From: Bradyrhizobium paxllaeri
Lineage (GTDB): Bacteria; Pseudomonadota; Alphaproteobacteria; Rhizobiales; Xanthobacteraceae
DNA length: 64,000 bases
NCBI RefSeq assembly: GCF_001693515.2
Contig: NZ_CP042968.1
Coordinates: 7,224,501 to 7,288,500, forward strand
Reading direction: 5' to 3'
In this document: piece after piece, positions 55,057-63,869 of the stretch
How the letters are laid out: the number at the start of each line of letters is the position of its first letter
Position numbering within the stretch: the stretch's first letter is position 1
The notes under the pieces: model-generated
The model's input: only the letters and a program-made list of their open reading frames with translations
Told to the model about the DNA's origin: nothing
Databases searched by the model: none
Translations under genes and position numbers: made by a program

Positions 55057-55908
55057 TCAGGTTCCCAACCGGTTCGGGGGCGAAAGCCGTCCCTGCATCG
55101 ACGACCCCTTTGCAAGGTTTATGAAATTCCGCGCGATTTCAATCGCGCCGAAATTGTCCAGGTCGTTATGACCGCCGCGGGCGAGGCGGACGAACCGTTT
55201 CGGCTCGTTCGCCAGCGCAAACAGCCGTTCACCAAACACAACGGGTATCGTGGGATCGAGCGCGCCATGCATCACGAGCAGCGGAACCCTGATCCGGGGA
55301 ATGCGCTGGTCCGAGTGGAACCGGTCACGGATCAATAGCCGCACCGGTGCAAACCAGAACGCCGACGCGGCGACGTCCGCGATGGACGTATAGGGAGCTT
55401 CCAGAATCAACTTTCCGACCGGCTGTTCGGCCGCCACCGCGACAGCCAGGCCGGTGCCGAGGGAAAATCCCCACGTAACTATTCTGTCCGTGCTGTATCG
55501 CGTTGCCGTGAAGGCATAGGCGACCGCGGCATCCAGCAGTAACCCCTGCTCGCTTGGCTGCCCGCTGGAGCCCGCATAACCGCGGTAGGAGAGCGCGACG
55601 ATCCCGATCCCGTCGGCGATCAGGCCGCGAAAGCGGCCGAAGAAACCGGCGAGATAATCGCCATTGCCATGGAAGTAGAGGACGACCGGACGCCCGGGTC
55701 TCGCCGGAACATGCCAGACGATGACCCTCTCGCCATCAGCCGTGGCCAGGACATGTTCCTCGGCTTCGGGAAAGCCCGCCGCGGCGGGCGCCGTGCGCGC
55801 GCTTGTCGGAGCGGGATACAGGACGGCGCGCTGCGCGAAGAACAGCGCAAGCAGAACAGAGACATAACCCGCCGAAACGATGATCAGCAGCCATTTCAGC
55901 GCGGTCAT
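55057..55908 (-). CDS. Alpha/beta hydrolase, membrane-anchored
   Basis: A 283-residue protein. One hydrophobic segment (residues 4-25) anchors or exports it. Oxyanion region VVLYFHGNGDYLAGF, nucleophile Ser in TWGFSLGTGLAVAV, Asp in VMHGALDPTIPV, His in ARGGHNDLDNFG: a complete triad. It resembles the BEM46/YqkD group. Upstream of chaA and the cupin in what looks like a three-gene operon. Substrate unknown. Confidence 0.85.
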   Translation of the reverse strand: MTALKWLLIIVSAGYVSVLLALFFAQRAVLYPAPTSARTAPAAAGFPEAEEHVLATADGERVIVWHVPARPGRPVVLYFHGNGDYLAGFFGRFRGLIADGIGIVALSYRGYAGSSGQPSEQGLLLDAAVAYAFTATRYSTDRIVTWGFSLGTGLAVAVAAEQPVGKLILEAPYTSIADVAASAFWFAPVRLLIRDRFHSDQRIPRIRVPLLVMHGALDPTIPVVFGERLFALANEPKRFVRLARGGHNDLDNFGAIEIARNFINLAKGSSMQGRLSPPNRLGT

Positions 55909-55926
55909 GAATTTCCTTCGATCGCG

Positions 55927-57324
55927 TTACATCCCCTTGACGATATTCTCGGTGACCTTCTTGGCGTCACCAAGGAGCATCATGGTGTTGTCGCGATAGA
56001 ACAGCGGATTGTCGATGCCGGCATAACCAGACGCCAGCGAGCGCTTGATGAACATCACGGTGCCGGCCTTCCAGACCTGCAGCACCGGCATGCCGTAGAT
56101 CGGCGAGGTCTTGTCTTCTTCCGCCGCCGGGTTGGTGACGTCGTTGGCGCCGATCACGAAGGCGATGTCGGCCTGGGCGAATTCGGAGTTGATGTCCTCG
56201 AGCTCGAACACCTCGTCATAGGGCACGTTGGCCTCGGCGAGCAGCACGTTCATGTGGCCGGGCATGCGGCCCGCCACCGGGTGAATCGCGTACTTCACCT
56301 CGACGCCTTCCTTTTTCAACAGGTCGGCCATCTCGCGCAACGCGTGCTGCGCCTGCGCCACCGCCATGCCGTAGCCGGGCACGATGATGACCTTCGAGGC
56401 GTTCTTCATGATGAAGGCGGCATCGTCGGCCGAGCCGAGTTTTGCCGGCTTCTGTTCGCCGGAACCGCCGCCCGCTGCCGCCGTCTCGCCGCCGAAGCCG
56501 CCGAGGATGACCGAGATGAAGGAACGGTTCATCGCGTGGCACATGATGTAGGACAGGATCGCGCCCGAGGAACCGACCAGCGCGCCGGTGATGATCAGCG
56601 CGGAATTGCCGAGCGTGAAGCCGATGCCGGCAGCGGCCCAGCCGGAATAGGAGTTCAGCATCGAGATCACGACCGGCATGTCGGCGCCGCCGATCGGAAT
56701 GATCATGAGGACGCCGAGCACCAGCGCGATGATGACGATCAGCCAGAAGTCGAGCGCGCTTCCGGACAGAACCAGACCGACGATGAAGAACACCAGCGCG
56801 AGCGCCAGCACAATGTTGATGGCGTGGCGGTACGGCAGGATGATCGGTGCACCGCTCATGCGTGCCGACAGCTTCAGGAACGCGATCACCGAGCCGGTGA
56901 AGGTCAGCGCGCCGATGGCGACGCCAAGCGACATTTCGATGAGGCTGTGGGCATGGATGTGGCCGGGCGTTCCGATGTCGAAGGCTTCAGGCGCATAGAA
57001 CGCGCCGGCCGCCACCAGCACCGCGGCCATGCCGACCAGCGAGTGGAAGGCCGCAACCAGTTCCGGCATCGAGGTCATCGGCACGCGGCGGGCGATCACC
57101 GCGCCGATGGCGGCACCGATCGCGATGCCGAGAATGACGAGGATCCAGGCGAAAGTGTCAGCCGGCGGATGGTTGGCGAGCGTGGTGGCGACCGCAATCG
57201 CCATGCCGATCATGCCGAACAGATTGCCCTGCCGGGAGCTCGCAGGACTGGACAGGCCGCGAAGCGACAGGATGAACAGCACACCCGCCACGAGATACAA
57301 TATTGCAGACAGATTGGCGTTCAT
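55927..57324 (-). CDS. pntB: NAD(P) transhydrogenase subunit beta
   Basis: A 465-residue subunit. The N-terminal 260 residues hold about nine membrane segments; the C-terminal domain III binds NADP(H), with IIVPGYGMAVAQAQHALREM, AGRMPGHMNVLLAEANVPYD and SGYAGIDNPLFYRDNTMMLLGDAKK. With PntAa and PntAb it uses the proton gradient to reduce NADP with NADH. Last gene of the pnt operon. Confidence 0.95.
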   Translation of the reverse strand: MNANLSAILYLVAGVLFILSLRGLSSPASSRQGNLFGMIGMAIAVATTLANHPPADTFAWILVILGIAIGAAIGAVIARRVPMTSMPELVAAFHSLVGMAAVLVAAGAFYAPEAFDIGTPGHIHAHSLIEMSLGVAIGALTFTGSVIAFLKLSARMSGAPIILPYRHAINIVLALALVFFIVGLVLSGSALDFWLIVIIALVLGVLMIIPIGGADMPVVISMLNSYSGWAAAGIGFTLGNSALIITGALVGSSGAILSYIMCHAMNRSFISVILGGFGGETAAAGGGSGEQKPAKLGSADDAAFIMKNASKVIIVPGYGMAVAQAQHALREMADLLKKEGVEVKYAIHPVAGRMPGHMNVLLAEANVPYDEVFELEDINSEFAQADIAFVIGANDVTNPAAEEDKTSPIYGMPVLQVWKAGTVMFIKRSLASGYAGIDNPLFYRDNTMMLLGDAKKVTENIVKGM

Positions 57325-57368
57325 CTCAGGTCCCCATTATGCCTTCGACACCCCGAGGTGCTTGCCGA

Positions 57369-57686
57369 TCACTTGGCTTTCTTCTTGTACATCGCCAGCA
57401 TGCGCTGGGTGACAAGGAAGCCGCCGAAGATATTGATGCAGGCGAAGACCAGCGCGACGAAGCCGAAGCCGCGCGCCCAACCGCTGCCGCTTGAAACATT
57501 AGCGACGCCGCCCGCAAGCAGCGCGCCGACCACGATCACCGAGGAGATGGCGTTGGTCACCGACATCAGCGGCGTGTGCAGCGCAGGGGTCACCGACCAG
57601 ACCACGAAATAGCCGACGAAGACGGCGAGAACGAAAATCGACAGCCGGAATACGAAGGGATCGACGACTTGAGCGACATGCTCCAT
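57369..57686 (-). CDS. pntAb: NAD(P) transhydrogenase subunit alpha part 2 (membrane domain)
   Basis: A 105-residue membrane protein with three to four hydrophobic segments ([20 protein letters not shown], then [16 protein letters not shown] and [19 protein letters not shown]). It is the membrane domain of PntA, encoded separately as in rhizobia and Rhodospirillum. Middle gene of the operon, 11 bases behind the first. Confidence 0.94.
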   Translation of the reverse strand: MEHVAQVVDPFVFRLSIFVLAVFVGYFVVWSVTPALHTPLMSVTNAISSVIVVGALLAGGVANVSSGSGWARGFGFVALVFACINIFGGFLVTQRMLAMYKKKAK

Positions 57687-57697
57687 GGCTTCTCTCC

Positions 57698-58825
57698 TTA
57701 GGCTTTCGGCTGGAAGTTCGGATGGATGACGGCACCGTCCTTGGTCAGCGCGGTGGCCTTCACCAGTTCGTCGTCCCAGTTGACCGCAAGCGCCTTGTTG
57801 GCCTTGTCGACCAGCGTCTCGATGAACGAAAACAGGTTGCGGGCATAGAGGCCGGAGGCCGATTGCGCCACGCGACCGGCGACATTGGTGTAGCCGACGA
57901 TCTTGATACCATCGACATCGACGACCTCGCCCGCCTTGGCGCCCTCGACATTGCCGCCACGCTCGACGGCAAGATCGACCAGCACCGAGCCCGGCTTCAT
58001 CGATTTCACCATCTCGGCACTGACGAGTTTTGGTGCCGGCCGGCCTGGGATCAGCGCCGTCGTGATGACGATGTCCTGCTTCTTGACGTGCTCGGCGGTG
58101 AGTGCGGCCTGCTTGGCCTGATACTCTTTCGACATTTCCTTGGCGTAGCCGCCGGCGGTCTGCGCGTTCTTGAACTCTTCGTCCTCGACCGCGAGGAATT
58201 TGGCGCCGAGCGATTCGACCTGCTCTTTCGTGGCCGGCCGCACGTCGGTCGCGGTGACGACGGCGCCGAGGCGGCGCGCGGTCGCGATCGCCTGCAAGCC
58301 GGCAACGCCGACGCCCATCACGAACACTTTCGCCGCCGGAACGGTGCCGGCCGCGGTCATCATCATCGGGAACGCACGGCCAAAGGACTCGGCGGCCTCG
58401 ATCACCGCGCGGTAGCCGGCGAGGTTCGCCTGGCTCGACAGCACGTCCATCACCTGCGCGCGGGTGATGCGCGGCATCAATTCCATCGCAAATGCCGCGA
58501 CGCCGGCATCCGCGATCGTCTTCAGCGCCGCCTCATTGCCGTACGGGTCCATGATCGCGATCACCAGGGCGCCGCGCTTGTATTGCGCGAGTTCCGAGGC
58601 CTCGGGTCGTTTCACCTTGATAATGATGTCGGCGTCCTTCAGCGCGTCGGCGCTGACGGTGGCTCCAACAGCAGTGAATTCGGAATCCGGCAGGCCCGAC
58701 TTGATGCCCGCGCCCGGCTCGATCGCGACTTCGGCGCCGAGCGCTTTGAATTTCTTGACGGTGTCCGGGGAAGCGGCCACCCGCGGTTCGGACGGATCGA
58801 TTTCCTTGGCAACGGCAATCTTCAT
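57698..58825 (-). CDS. pntAa: NAD(P) transhydrogenase subunit alpha part 1 (NAD-binding domain)
   Basis: A 375-residue soluble domain I that binds NAD(H). Begins [20 protein letters not shown], the alanine dehydrogenase/PNT N-terminal domain. The NAD motif is [20 protein letters not shown], followed by the [15 protein letters not shown] segment. ATG at 58823-58825 after GGGAGGGCTC. First gene of the pnt operon; the aa3 oxidase subunit IV gene is 138 bases upstream in the same direction. Confidence 0.95.
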   Translation of the reverse strand: MKIAVAKEIDPSEPRVAASPDTVKKFKALGAEVAIEPGAGIKSGLPDSEFTAVGATVSADALKDADIIIKVKRPEASELAQYKRGALVIAIMDPYGNEAALKTIADAGVAAFAMELMPRITRAQVMDVLSSQANLAGYRAVIEAAESFGRAFPMMMTAAGTVPAAKVFVMGVGVAGLQAIATARRLGAVVTATDVRPATKEQVESLGAKFLAVEDEEFKNAQTAGGYAKEMSKEYQAKQAALTAEHVKKQDIVITTALIPGRPAPKLVSAEMVKSMKPGSVLVDLAVERGGNVEGAKAGEVVDVDGIKIVGYTNVAGRVAQSASGLYARNLFSFIETLVDKANKALAVNWDDELVKATALTKDGAVIHPNFQPKA

Positions 58826-58963
58826 GAGCCCTCCCGGCGGCGCGCCAAGCGCGCACGCAAGCAAACTAGCGTCTTTTTCGCTTAGTTGGATACCGGTTTC
58901 GCAACCGGATCGCGCGCAATTTTCTGGCCACCGCCGGCGTCGGCGGGTGCAGGCAGCGATGCG

Positions 58964-59116
58964 TCAGGTCAGGAAATAGCCCATCAGGGCAACGATGACG
59001 ACGACGCTGATGGTGCCGTATTTGACCAGCATGATGAAACCTTCATAGGTCTGCTCATGGGCCGGATAGTCGTTGCCGTCAGCGGTCGTGTAGGCCACTT
59101 CGTTATGGTCTGCCAT
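58964..59116 (-). CDS. aa3-type cytochrome c oxidase subunit IV
   Basis: A 50-residue membrane protein that starts MADHNEVAYTTADGNDYPAH and ends in one transmembrane helix (VKYGTISVVVIVALMGYFL). This is the bacterial aa3-type oxidase subunit IV family, a small structural subunit of the terminal oxidase. ATG at 59114-59116. In Bradyrhizobium it stands upstream of the pnt genes, as here. Confidence 0.9.
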   Translation of the reverse strand: MADHNEVAYTTADGNDYPAHEQTYEGFIMLVKYGTISVVVIVALMGYFLT

Positions 59117-59199
59117 CGGTATCCCCAGTCAAAATCCGTGTTTCTCGCGTGCAATTACCGCAAAGCGTTTGGGAGGGCAACGGCCCCCGGCCTATCGGG

Positions 59200-59586
59200 T
59201 CATTCGGAAGGCCAATTATCCCGGATCCAGCGGGTCAGGCTTTCCTCGCTGACCTCGCCTGCGGCGAGGGAGAGGATGATGGCGGTGGCGTGCGCCGGAT
59301 CGGGCGCAAAGGGTATGTCGTTGAGGCGCAAAAAGACCATCATGGCGTGGAACGCGATCCGCTTGTTACCGTCCACAAAGGCATGGTTGCGGGCAAGACC
59401 GAACGCATAGGCTGCGGCGAGCGCAGCCATATCGGTCTGCCCGTAACTCCATTGGTTGACCGGCCGCAATACCGCAGACTCTAGAAGGCCGTGATCCCGA
59501 ATGCCTTCCGGTCCACCGAATATCGCCAGTTGCTCAGCATGCATGTCGATGACTTCATCGACATCGAGCCAGATCGGCTCACTCAT
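59200..59586 (-). CDS. Doc-type (death on curing) toxin, Fic fold
   Basis: A 128-residue Fic/Doc protein. The Fic core is NHAFVDGNKRIAFHAMMVFL, matching the Doc form HxFxxGNKR. Doc phosphorylates EF-Tu and halts translation. It overlaps the antitoxin gene by four bases (ATGA type), the usual toxin-antitoxin layout with the antitoxin first. Confidence 0.9.
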   Translation of the reverse strand: MSEPIWLDVDEVIDMHAEQLAIFGGPEGIRDHGLLESAVLRPVNQWSYGQTDMAALAAAYAFGLARNHAFVDGNKRIAFHAMMVFLRLNDIPFAPDPAHATAIILSLAAGEVSEESLTRWIRDNWPSE

Positions 59587-59864
59587 TTTGCAAGCGCGGC
59601 AAACGTATCGCGATATTCGTGCATGACCTGGCGGGCTATTTCCATGGTCCGCGCGTGCTTGGGGTTGAACGGCGAAAGCCGCAGACTGCCGTCCGGCTGC
59701 TCGACCGGATAGAACTTGTCCCCCTCCTTGAGATTGAGCCGCGCGAGAAGCTCCTTCGGCAGGATCACACCGACCGAATTGCCAATTTTCCGGATTTGAA
59801 GGGCAGTATCCTCCAGCTTGTATTCGCGAGAGGTCTCTTCCATTCCGCGGGGGGTTTTGCTCAT
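59583..59864 (-). CDS. AbrB/MazE-type antitoxin
   Basis: A 93-residue protein. The SpoVT/AbrB DNA-binding domain is at about 18-60 (LQIRKIGNSVGVILPKELLA, then LNLKEGDKFYPVEQ). The C-terminal part (HARTMEIARQVMHEYRDTFA) should bind and block the toxin. The ATG at 59862-59864 has GGAGC before it; a further in-frame ATG at 59843 is possible. A perfect palindrome lies 13 bases upstream. Confidence 0.85.
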   Translation of the reverse strand: MSKTPRGMEETSREYKLEDTALQIRKIGNSVGVILPKELLARLNLKEGDKFYPVEQPDGSLRLSPFNPKHARTMEIARQVMHEYRDTFAALAK

Positions 59865-59876
59865 GGCGTTAGCTCC

Positions 59877-59895
59877 GTTATACAATATGTATAAC
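59877..59895. promoter_or_regulatory. Toxin-antitoxin operator palindrome
   Basis: GTTATACA-ATA-TGTATAAC: two perfect 8-base arms around three bases, 13 bases before the antitoxin start codon. The TATACA/TATAAC arms double as a likely -10 box. Autorepression by the AbrB-type antitoxin is inferred. Confidence 0.78.
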
Positions 59896-59962
59896 ACGCC
59901 TCACCGCTCGGTTCAACAAATGTTTTACGCCCAGCCCGCCCGGGAACGTCTTCCGAAACGGC

Positions 59963-60550
59963 CTATCCCAACACGAAATCGAAACGCCCGGCGAGCCAGC
60001 CGGCGTTCTTGGCCGTGCGCACCAGCAATTCCTTGCGAAACAGGCCGTCGGAACGGTTTTGCGACTCACCAGGGAAATAGAGCTGGGTGGTCAGCACGCG
60101 GCCGCCGCGCGGCTGCACCTTCACATGGATATGGCGGGTACGACCGGGGTAAATCCCAGGTACGATACTACGCAACCGGTAGCGCCCTTCCGCGTCGGTG
60201 AACTGACGGCCGCGCAGGCGGAAACCGGAATTGTCGTAGCGGCCCTTGTCGTCGGCCTGCCAGAAATCCAGCAAGGCACCGGCGAGCGGTTTGCAGGCGC
60301 GGGTAAGAACAAAGCCGGCCAGTTCGATCGGCTGCCCGGCCATGCCTTCCTCAAACAGCTCGACGCGCTCGGGGGATGACGGCTTGAAATACGGCCCTTC
60401 AGTCTGCGCCACCGTTGCGGCGTCGCCGTCATGGCATGCGGGCGTGGGGGTAAGCGGGGCCTGTGCCAGGCCAGCATCGAGCGTGAGCAGCGAGCCGGCC
60501 GCGAAGACGCCCGCTCCAAGCACTGTGCGCCGCGTCGGGGTGTCGATCAT
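59963..60550 (-). CDS. Intradiol ring-cleavage dioxygenase, Tat-exported
   Basis: A 195-residue non-haem Fe(III) enzyme of the protocatechuate 3,4-dioxygenase/catechol 1,2-dioxygenase fold. Signal: PTRRTVLGAGVFAAGS with twin Arg. The iron ligands are Tyr in DDKGRYDNSGF, and Tyr, His, His in VPGIYPGRTRHIHVKVQPRG. Export outside the cytoplasm is unusual for catabolic dioxygenases but known for this subgroup. No other aromatic catabolism genes are adjacent. Substrate unknown. Confidence 0.86.
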   Translation of the reverse strand: MIDTPTRRTVLGAGVFAAGSLLTLDAGLAQAPLTPTPACHDGDAATVAQTEGPYFKPSSPERVELFEEGMAGQPIELAGFVLTRACKPLAGALLDFWQADDKGRYDNSGFRLRGRQFTDAEGRYRLRSIVPGIYPGRTRHIHVKVQPRGGRVLTTQLYFPGESQNRSDGLFRKELLVRTAKNAGWLAGRFDFVLG

Positions 60551-60650
60551 GGGGCCCTCCCCTTCCTGTCGCCACCACCATGACGGGCGACGGCGGCTGA
60601 AATTGTGTCCGCGCCCATCACAAGTTCGTTTCGTGCAGCAGGCGAACCCG

Positions 60651-62513
60651 TCAGTCCATCGCCTCGAGTTCGTCGATCATGCCCGCGATCACGGACAGTC
60701 CGCCGTCCCAGAATTTGGGATCCCTGGCGTCGAGCCCGAACGGCTTCAGCAGTTCGGAATAATGCTTGGTGCCGCCGGCCGCGAGCATGGCGAGATAGCG
60801 CTCGGCAAAGCCTTCGGTGGCGTTCTCGTAGACTGCATAGAGCGAGTTCACCAGGCAATCGCCGAACGCATAGGCGTAGACGTAGAACGGCGAATGGATG
60901 AAGTGGGGAATGTACATCCAGAAGTTTTCGTAGCCGGGACGAATGTCGATGGCCGGCCCGAGACTCTCGCTTTGCACGCTGAGCCAGATCTGGCCGATGC
61001 GCTCGGCGGTCAGCTCGCCGTCCTTGCGCTCGGTGTGAACGGCGCGTTCGAACGAATAGAACGCGATCTGCCGCACCACGGTGTTGATCATGTCCTCGAC
61101 CTTGCCGGCCAATAGCGCCTGGCGCTGCTTGACGTTGCTGGTCTGCGACAACAATCGCTTGAAGGTCAGCATTTCGCCGAACACGCTGGCGGTCTCCGCC
61201 AGCGTCAGCGGCGTCGGCGCCATCAGCGCTCCATTTTTGGCCGCCAGCACCTGATGCACGCCATGGCCGAGTTCATGCGCCAGCGTCATCACGTCGCGCG
61301 GCTTGCCCTGGTAGTTCATCAGCACATAGGGATGCACCGAGGGCGTGGTCGGATGCGAGAACGCGCCCGGCGCCTTGCCCGGGCGCACCGGCGCATCGAT
61401 CCAGCGATCGGTGAAGAAGCGTTCGGCGATCGCGGCCATTTCGGCGGAGAAGCCGCGATACGCCGTCAGCACCATCTTCTGCGCCTCGGGCCAGGCGATG
61501 GTGCCGGCCGCCGCGAACGGCAGCGGCGCGTTGCGATCCCAATGCGCGAGCTTCTTCTTTTTGAACCAGCCGGCTTTCAGATTGTAGTAGCGGTGCGACA
61601 GTCGCGGATACGCCGCGCGCACCGAAGCGACCAGGGCATCGACGACGTCGCGCTCGACGCGGTTATTCAGATGACGCGAGTCCGCAACATCCTTGAAGCC
61701 GCGCCAGCGGTCGGAAATTTCCTTGTCCTTGGCGAGCGTGTTGGTGATGAGCGCAAAGGTGCGTTCATTGTCCTTGAAGGTCTTGGCCAGCGCCTGGCCC
61801 GCAGCCTTGCGCTTTTCCGGTGCGCGGTCCTGCAACAGATTGAGCGTCGGCTCGATCGCGAGCTCCTTGGCCCCGACCTTGAAGCGCAGGCCGGAAATGG
61901 TCTGGTCGAACAACCGGTTCCAGGCGGCATAGCCACTCTGGGACTTTTCATGAAACAACTGCTCGACGCGATCCTCTAGCTGATACGGCTTGTCCTTGCG
62001 CAGATCCTCGATCCAGGGACGGTAATGCCCGAGCTCCGGCGTCTGCATCGCACGCTCGATCGCGGCATCGTCGACGCGGTTGAGTTCAAGCGCGAAGAAC
62101 AGCAGATGCAGTGAGGCTGCCGTCAGCCGCTCGGAGACGTCGCCATAAAACTTGGAGATCGCGGGATCGACGCTGTCGCCGGCATGAACGAGACCGGCAT
62201 AGGAGCCGAGCCGGCCGGCAAGATCGTCGATCGCCTCGTAGCGCCTGACGGCTGCGGCGAGCCAGCTTCCGCCGTCATCCCTGGCGACGCCTTCCGCCAG
62301 TTTGCCTTTGTAATCCGCCTCGAACGCTGCGCAGTCCGCATCCATCTTTTGCAGATCGCGCGCGATTTCAGGTGCGTCGATGCCGGAATAGAGATCGGCC
62401 AAATTCCATTCCGGCAATTTGCCGGTTTTTGGTTTGGCTGCACTTGCCCGGCTGCTCTTGGCGGGCTTGCGGGACGTTTTGACAGCTCGGGATGTCGCAG
62501 ATTTTGCGCTCAT
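60651..62513 (-). CDS. pepF: M3 family oligoendopeptidase F
   Basis: A 620-residue zinc peptidase. The motif is TLAHELGHGVHQVLAAKNGA (HExxH) with the third ligand Glu in LAETASVFGEML. The N-terminus is basic and Ala/Lys-rich (RAVKTSRKPAKSSRASAAK), and no signal is seen. PepF cuts short peptides in the cytoplasm. Single gene, with 50 bases to the next. Confidence 0.92.
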   Translation of the reverse strand: MSAKSATSRAVKTSRKPAKSSRASAAKPKTGKLPEWNLADLYSGIDAPEIARDLQKMDADCAAFEADYKGKLAEGVARDDGGSWLAAAVRRYEAIDDLAGRLGSYAGLVHAGDSVDPAISKFYGDVSERLTAASLHLLFFALELNRVDDAAIERAMQTPELGHYRPWIEDLRKDKPYQLEDRVEQLFHEKSQSGYAAWNRLFDQTISGLRFKVGAKELAIEPTLNLLQDRAPEKRKAAGQALAKTFKDNERTFALITNTLAKDKEISDRWRGFKDVADSRHLNNRVERDVVDALVASVRAAYPRLSHRYYNLKAGWFKKKKLAHWDRNAPLPFAAAGTIAWPEAQKMVLTAYRGFSAEMAAIAERFFTDRWIDAPVRPGKAPGAFSHPTTPSVHPYVLMNYQGKPRDVMTLAHELGHGVHQVLAAKNGALMAPTPLTLAETASVFGEMLTFKRLLSQTSNVKQRQALLAGKVEDMINTVVRQIAFYSFERAVHTERKDGELTAERIGQIWLSVQSESLGPAIDIRPGYENFWMYIPHFIHSPFYVYAYAFGDCLVNSLYAVYENATEGFAERYLAMLAAGGTKHYSELLKPFGLDARDPKFWDGGLSVIAGMIDELEAMD

Positions 62514-62556
62514 GGCACTTTCAAAACTGGAAGGTGATCAGGAAATGGGCAGAAGA

Positions 62557-63000
62557 TCAGGCGAAAGCCGCGAGCTGTGGGACGAACTGGACGAACAGTT
62601 CTTCACCTTCGACAAGCCACGGCTCGGCCTTTTCGTCGAACGCGCTGCGAACCGCACACCACAACGTGATCGCGCGGACCATGAGCCACGATGTCGACGG
62701 GACGGCCGCCTTGGCGTGCAGCGCAACAAGATCGAGGCTTCGATGTTCGAACAGCAGCCGGCCCAGTCCGTCTTCCAGGATGTAGCGACCGCCGATTCGG
62801 GAAACGCACAGTTCGCAAGCCTGATCCGGCAACGGGCTCAGCAGATAAAATTGGACGTCGCCCTTTTCCGTCGTGCCGGTTTCCCATTCGCGTCCGGTCC
62901 CCGGCGCAGTCGCGGCGCTCAGTGCCGCCAGGATGGTGCCGAGTTCCCTTTCGCTCCATTCGCCGGTGTCTTGTTTGCGCTCGAACGCAACGACGGTCAT
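62557..63000 (-). CDS. 147-residue hypothetical protein paired with an XRE regulator
   Basis: Sequence opens MTVVAFERKQDTGEWSEREL and shows a mixed alpha/beta pattern (VQFYLLSPLPDQACELCVSR, GGRYILEDGLGRLLFEHRSL, WLMVRAITLWCAVRSAFDEK). No domain is recognised. It overlaps the XRE gene by four bases (ATGA), so the two are translated together. The pair resembles the HTH-plus-effector layout of toxin-antitoxin or stress modules, but no toxin motif is present. Confidence 0.7.
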   Translation of the reverse strand: MTVVAFERKQDTGEWSERELGTILAALSAATAPGTGREWETGTTEKGDVQFYLLSPLPDQACELCVSRIGGRYILEDGLGRLLFEHRSLDLVALHAKAAVPSTSWLMVRAITLWCAVRSAFDEKAEPWLVEGEELFVQFVPQLAAFA

Positions 63001-63329
63001 TTGCTTTCCGCTCCGAACAGCAGCCGGTGCAATTCCGGCTCATAGTACATTAACAGATGCTTCGCGAAGGCTGCTTGTTCAATACCCAATTCGTTGGCCC
63101 ATGCCCCCATGATTTCGGTTGGAACACGGCTGAAGCCGTTCTCCACCTGTGAGATGAAAGTGTAGTACTTCAGGCCAAGGCGTGCAGCGAGATCCGCCTG
63201 CGACAATTCGGCATCCGCCCGTCGCTGCTTGAGCCAATCCCCAGCCAGTTTCCGCAATTGCTTCGCTTCCGGCACAGCACTGTTGGGCAGATGTTTCGTG
63301 GAAACATCTTGATGTTTTGCGCGTTTCAT
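62997..63329 (-). CDS. XRE family helix-turn-helix regulator
   Basis: A 110-residue protein. HTH at about 38-70 (LSQADLAARLGLKYYTFISQ, VENGFSRVP) and a C-terminal helical part (LGIEQAAFAKHLLMYYEPEL). ATG at 63327-63329, directly next to the palindrome GTTTA-C-TAAAC, which may be its own operator. First gene of a two-gene unit with a 147-residue unknown. Confidence 0.85.
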   Translation of the reverse strand: MKRAKHQDVSTKHLPNSAVPEAKQLRKLAGDWLKQRRADAELSQADLAARLGLKYYTFISQVENGFSRVPTEIMGAWANELGIEQAAFAKHLLMYYEPELHRLLFGAESK

Positions 63330-63340
63330 GTTTACTAAAC
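63330..63340. promoter_or_regulatory. Short palindrome next to the XRE start
   Basis: GTTTA-C-TAAAC has two perfect 5-base arms around one base and touches the start codon of the XRE gene. The GGTAGG-N8-CCTACC repeat at 63360-63379 is a second candidate in the same divergent promoter region. Both are inferred by position only. Confidence 0.45.
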
Positions 63341-63408
63341 TATCTAACGTGAATGACCGGGTAGGTAGTGTTCCCTACCACAATCTCTGCTCGCGAATAA
63401 GAATTCAG

Positions 63409-63750
63409 ATGGCTTTCTTAGACCGCAGTCAGATTGCTGAGACGCCTTCCCGGTCCCCTGTGGCCCGCGGCAAGGAGTTGTTTGCCGGCATTCTGATCGT
63501 GGCGCTGGTTGCGACTGTGGGAATCCGGAACGTGGTGCCAACAGATGCGCTTGCGCCCGCGATTGTCACCCTGCTCTTTGCAGTGGCCGCATTGACGGCC
63601 GGCTTTGCGCTGCTCTGCCGGCGCGACCGCTACCGCATCATGTGGTTCGACCTCGCGGGAAGTCTGACGTTCATCGGCGTCGTCCTCTCCGTTCTGATCG
63701 AGCCCGACCAGATGGTCAGACTCTTCGCTCTCACCAATCAACCTGAATAA
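63409..63750 (+). CDS. 113-residue membrane protein, unknown function
   Basis: Starts at ATG 63409. Residues 22-42 (ELFAGILIVALVATVGIRNV), 47-71 and 80-102 form three hydrophobic segments. A longer frame upstream to 63328 is rejected because it runs through the divergent promoter. No family is recognised. Divergent from the XRE unit, so it may be under the same control. Confidence 0.68.
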   Translation: MAFLDRSQIAETPSRSPVARGKELFAGILIVALVATVGIRNVVPTDALAPAIVTLLFAVAALTAGFALLCRRDRYRIMWFDLAGSLTFIGVVLSVLIEPDQMVRLFALTNQPE

Positions 63751-63869
63751 CGGAAACGCATTTTGCGCAGCCTGACTGCGTCTTTCTTCTACGCACATCC
63801 AAGCCCGGGCCCCTCTGGCAGTTCAAGCGAACTGCGATGTCGGATTGGACCTTCAACGGAGTGGCCCGG

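Noticed and set aside
55669..57612. 647-codon open frame on the plus strand, antisense to the hydrolase and pntB
   Set aside because: Composition is His/Arg/Asp/Gln-rich with no motif, and it lies opposite clearly conserved genes. It is a high-GC shadow frame.
63751..63869. Manganese riboswitch before the TerC gene
   Set aside because: The spacer is short and lacks the conserved paired loops that I would expect for yybP-ykoY.
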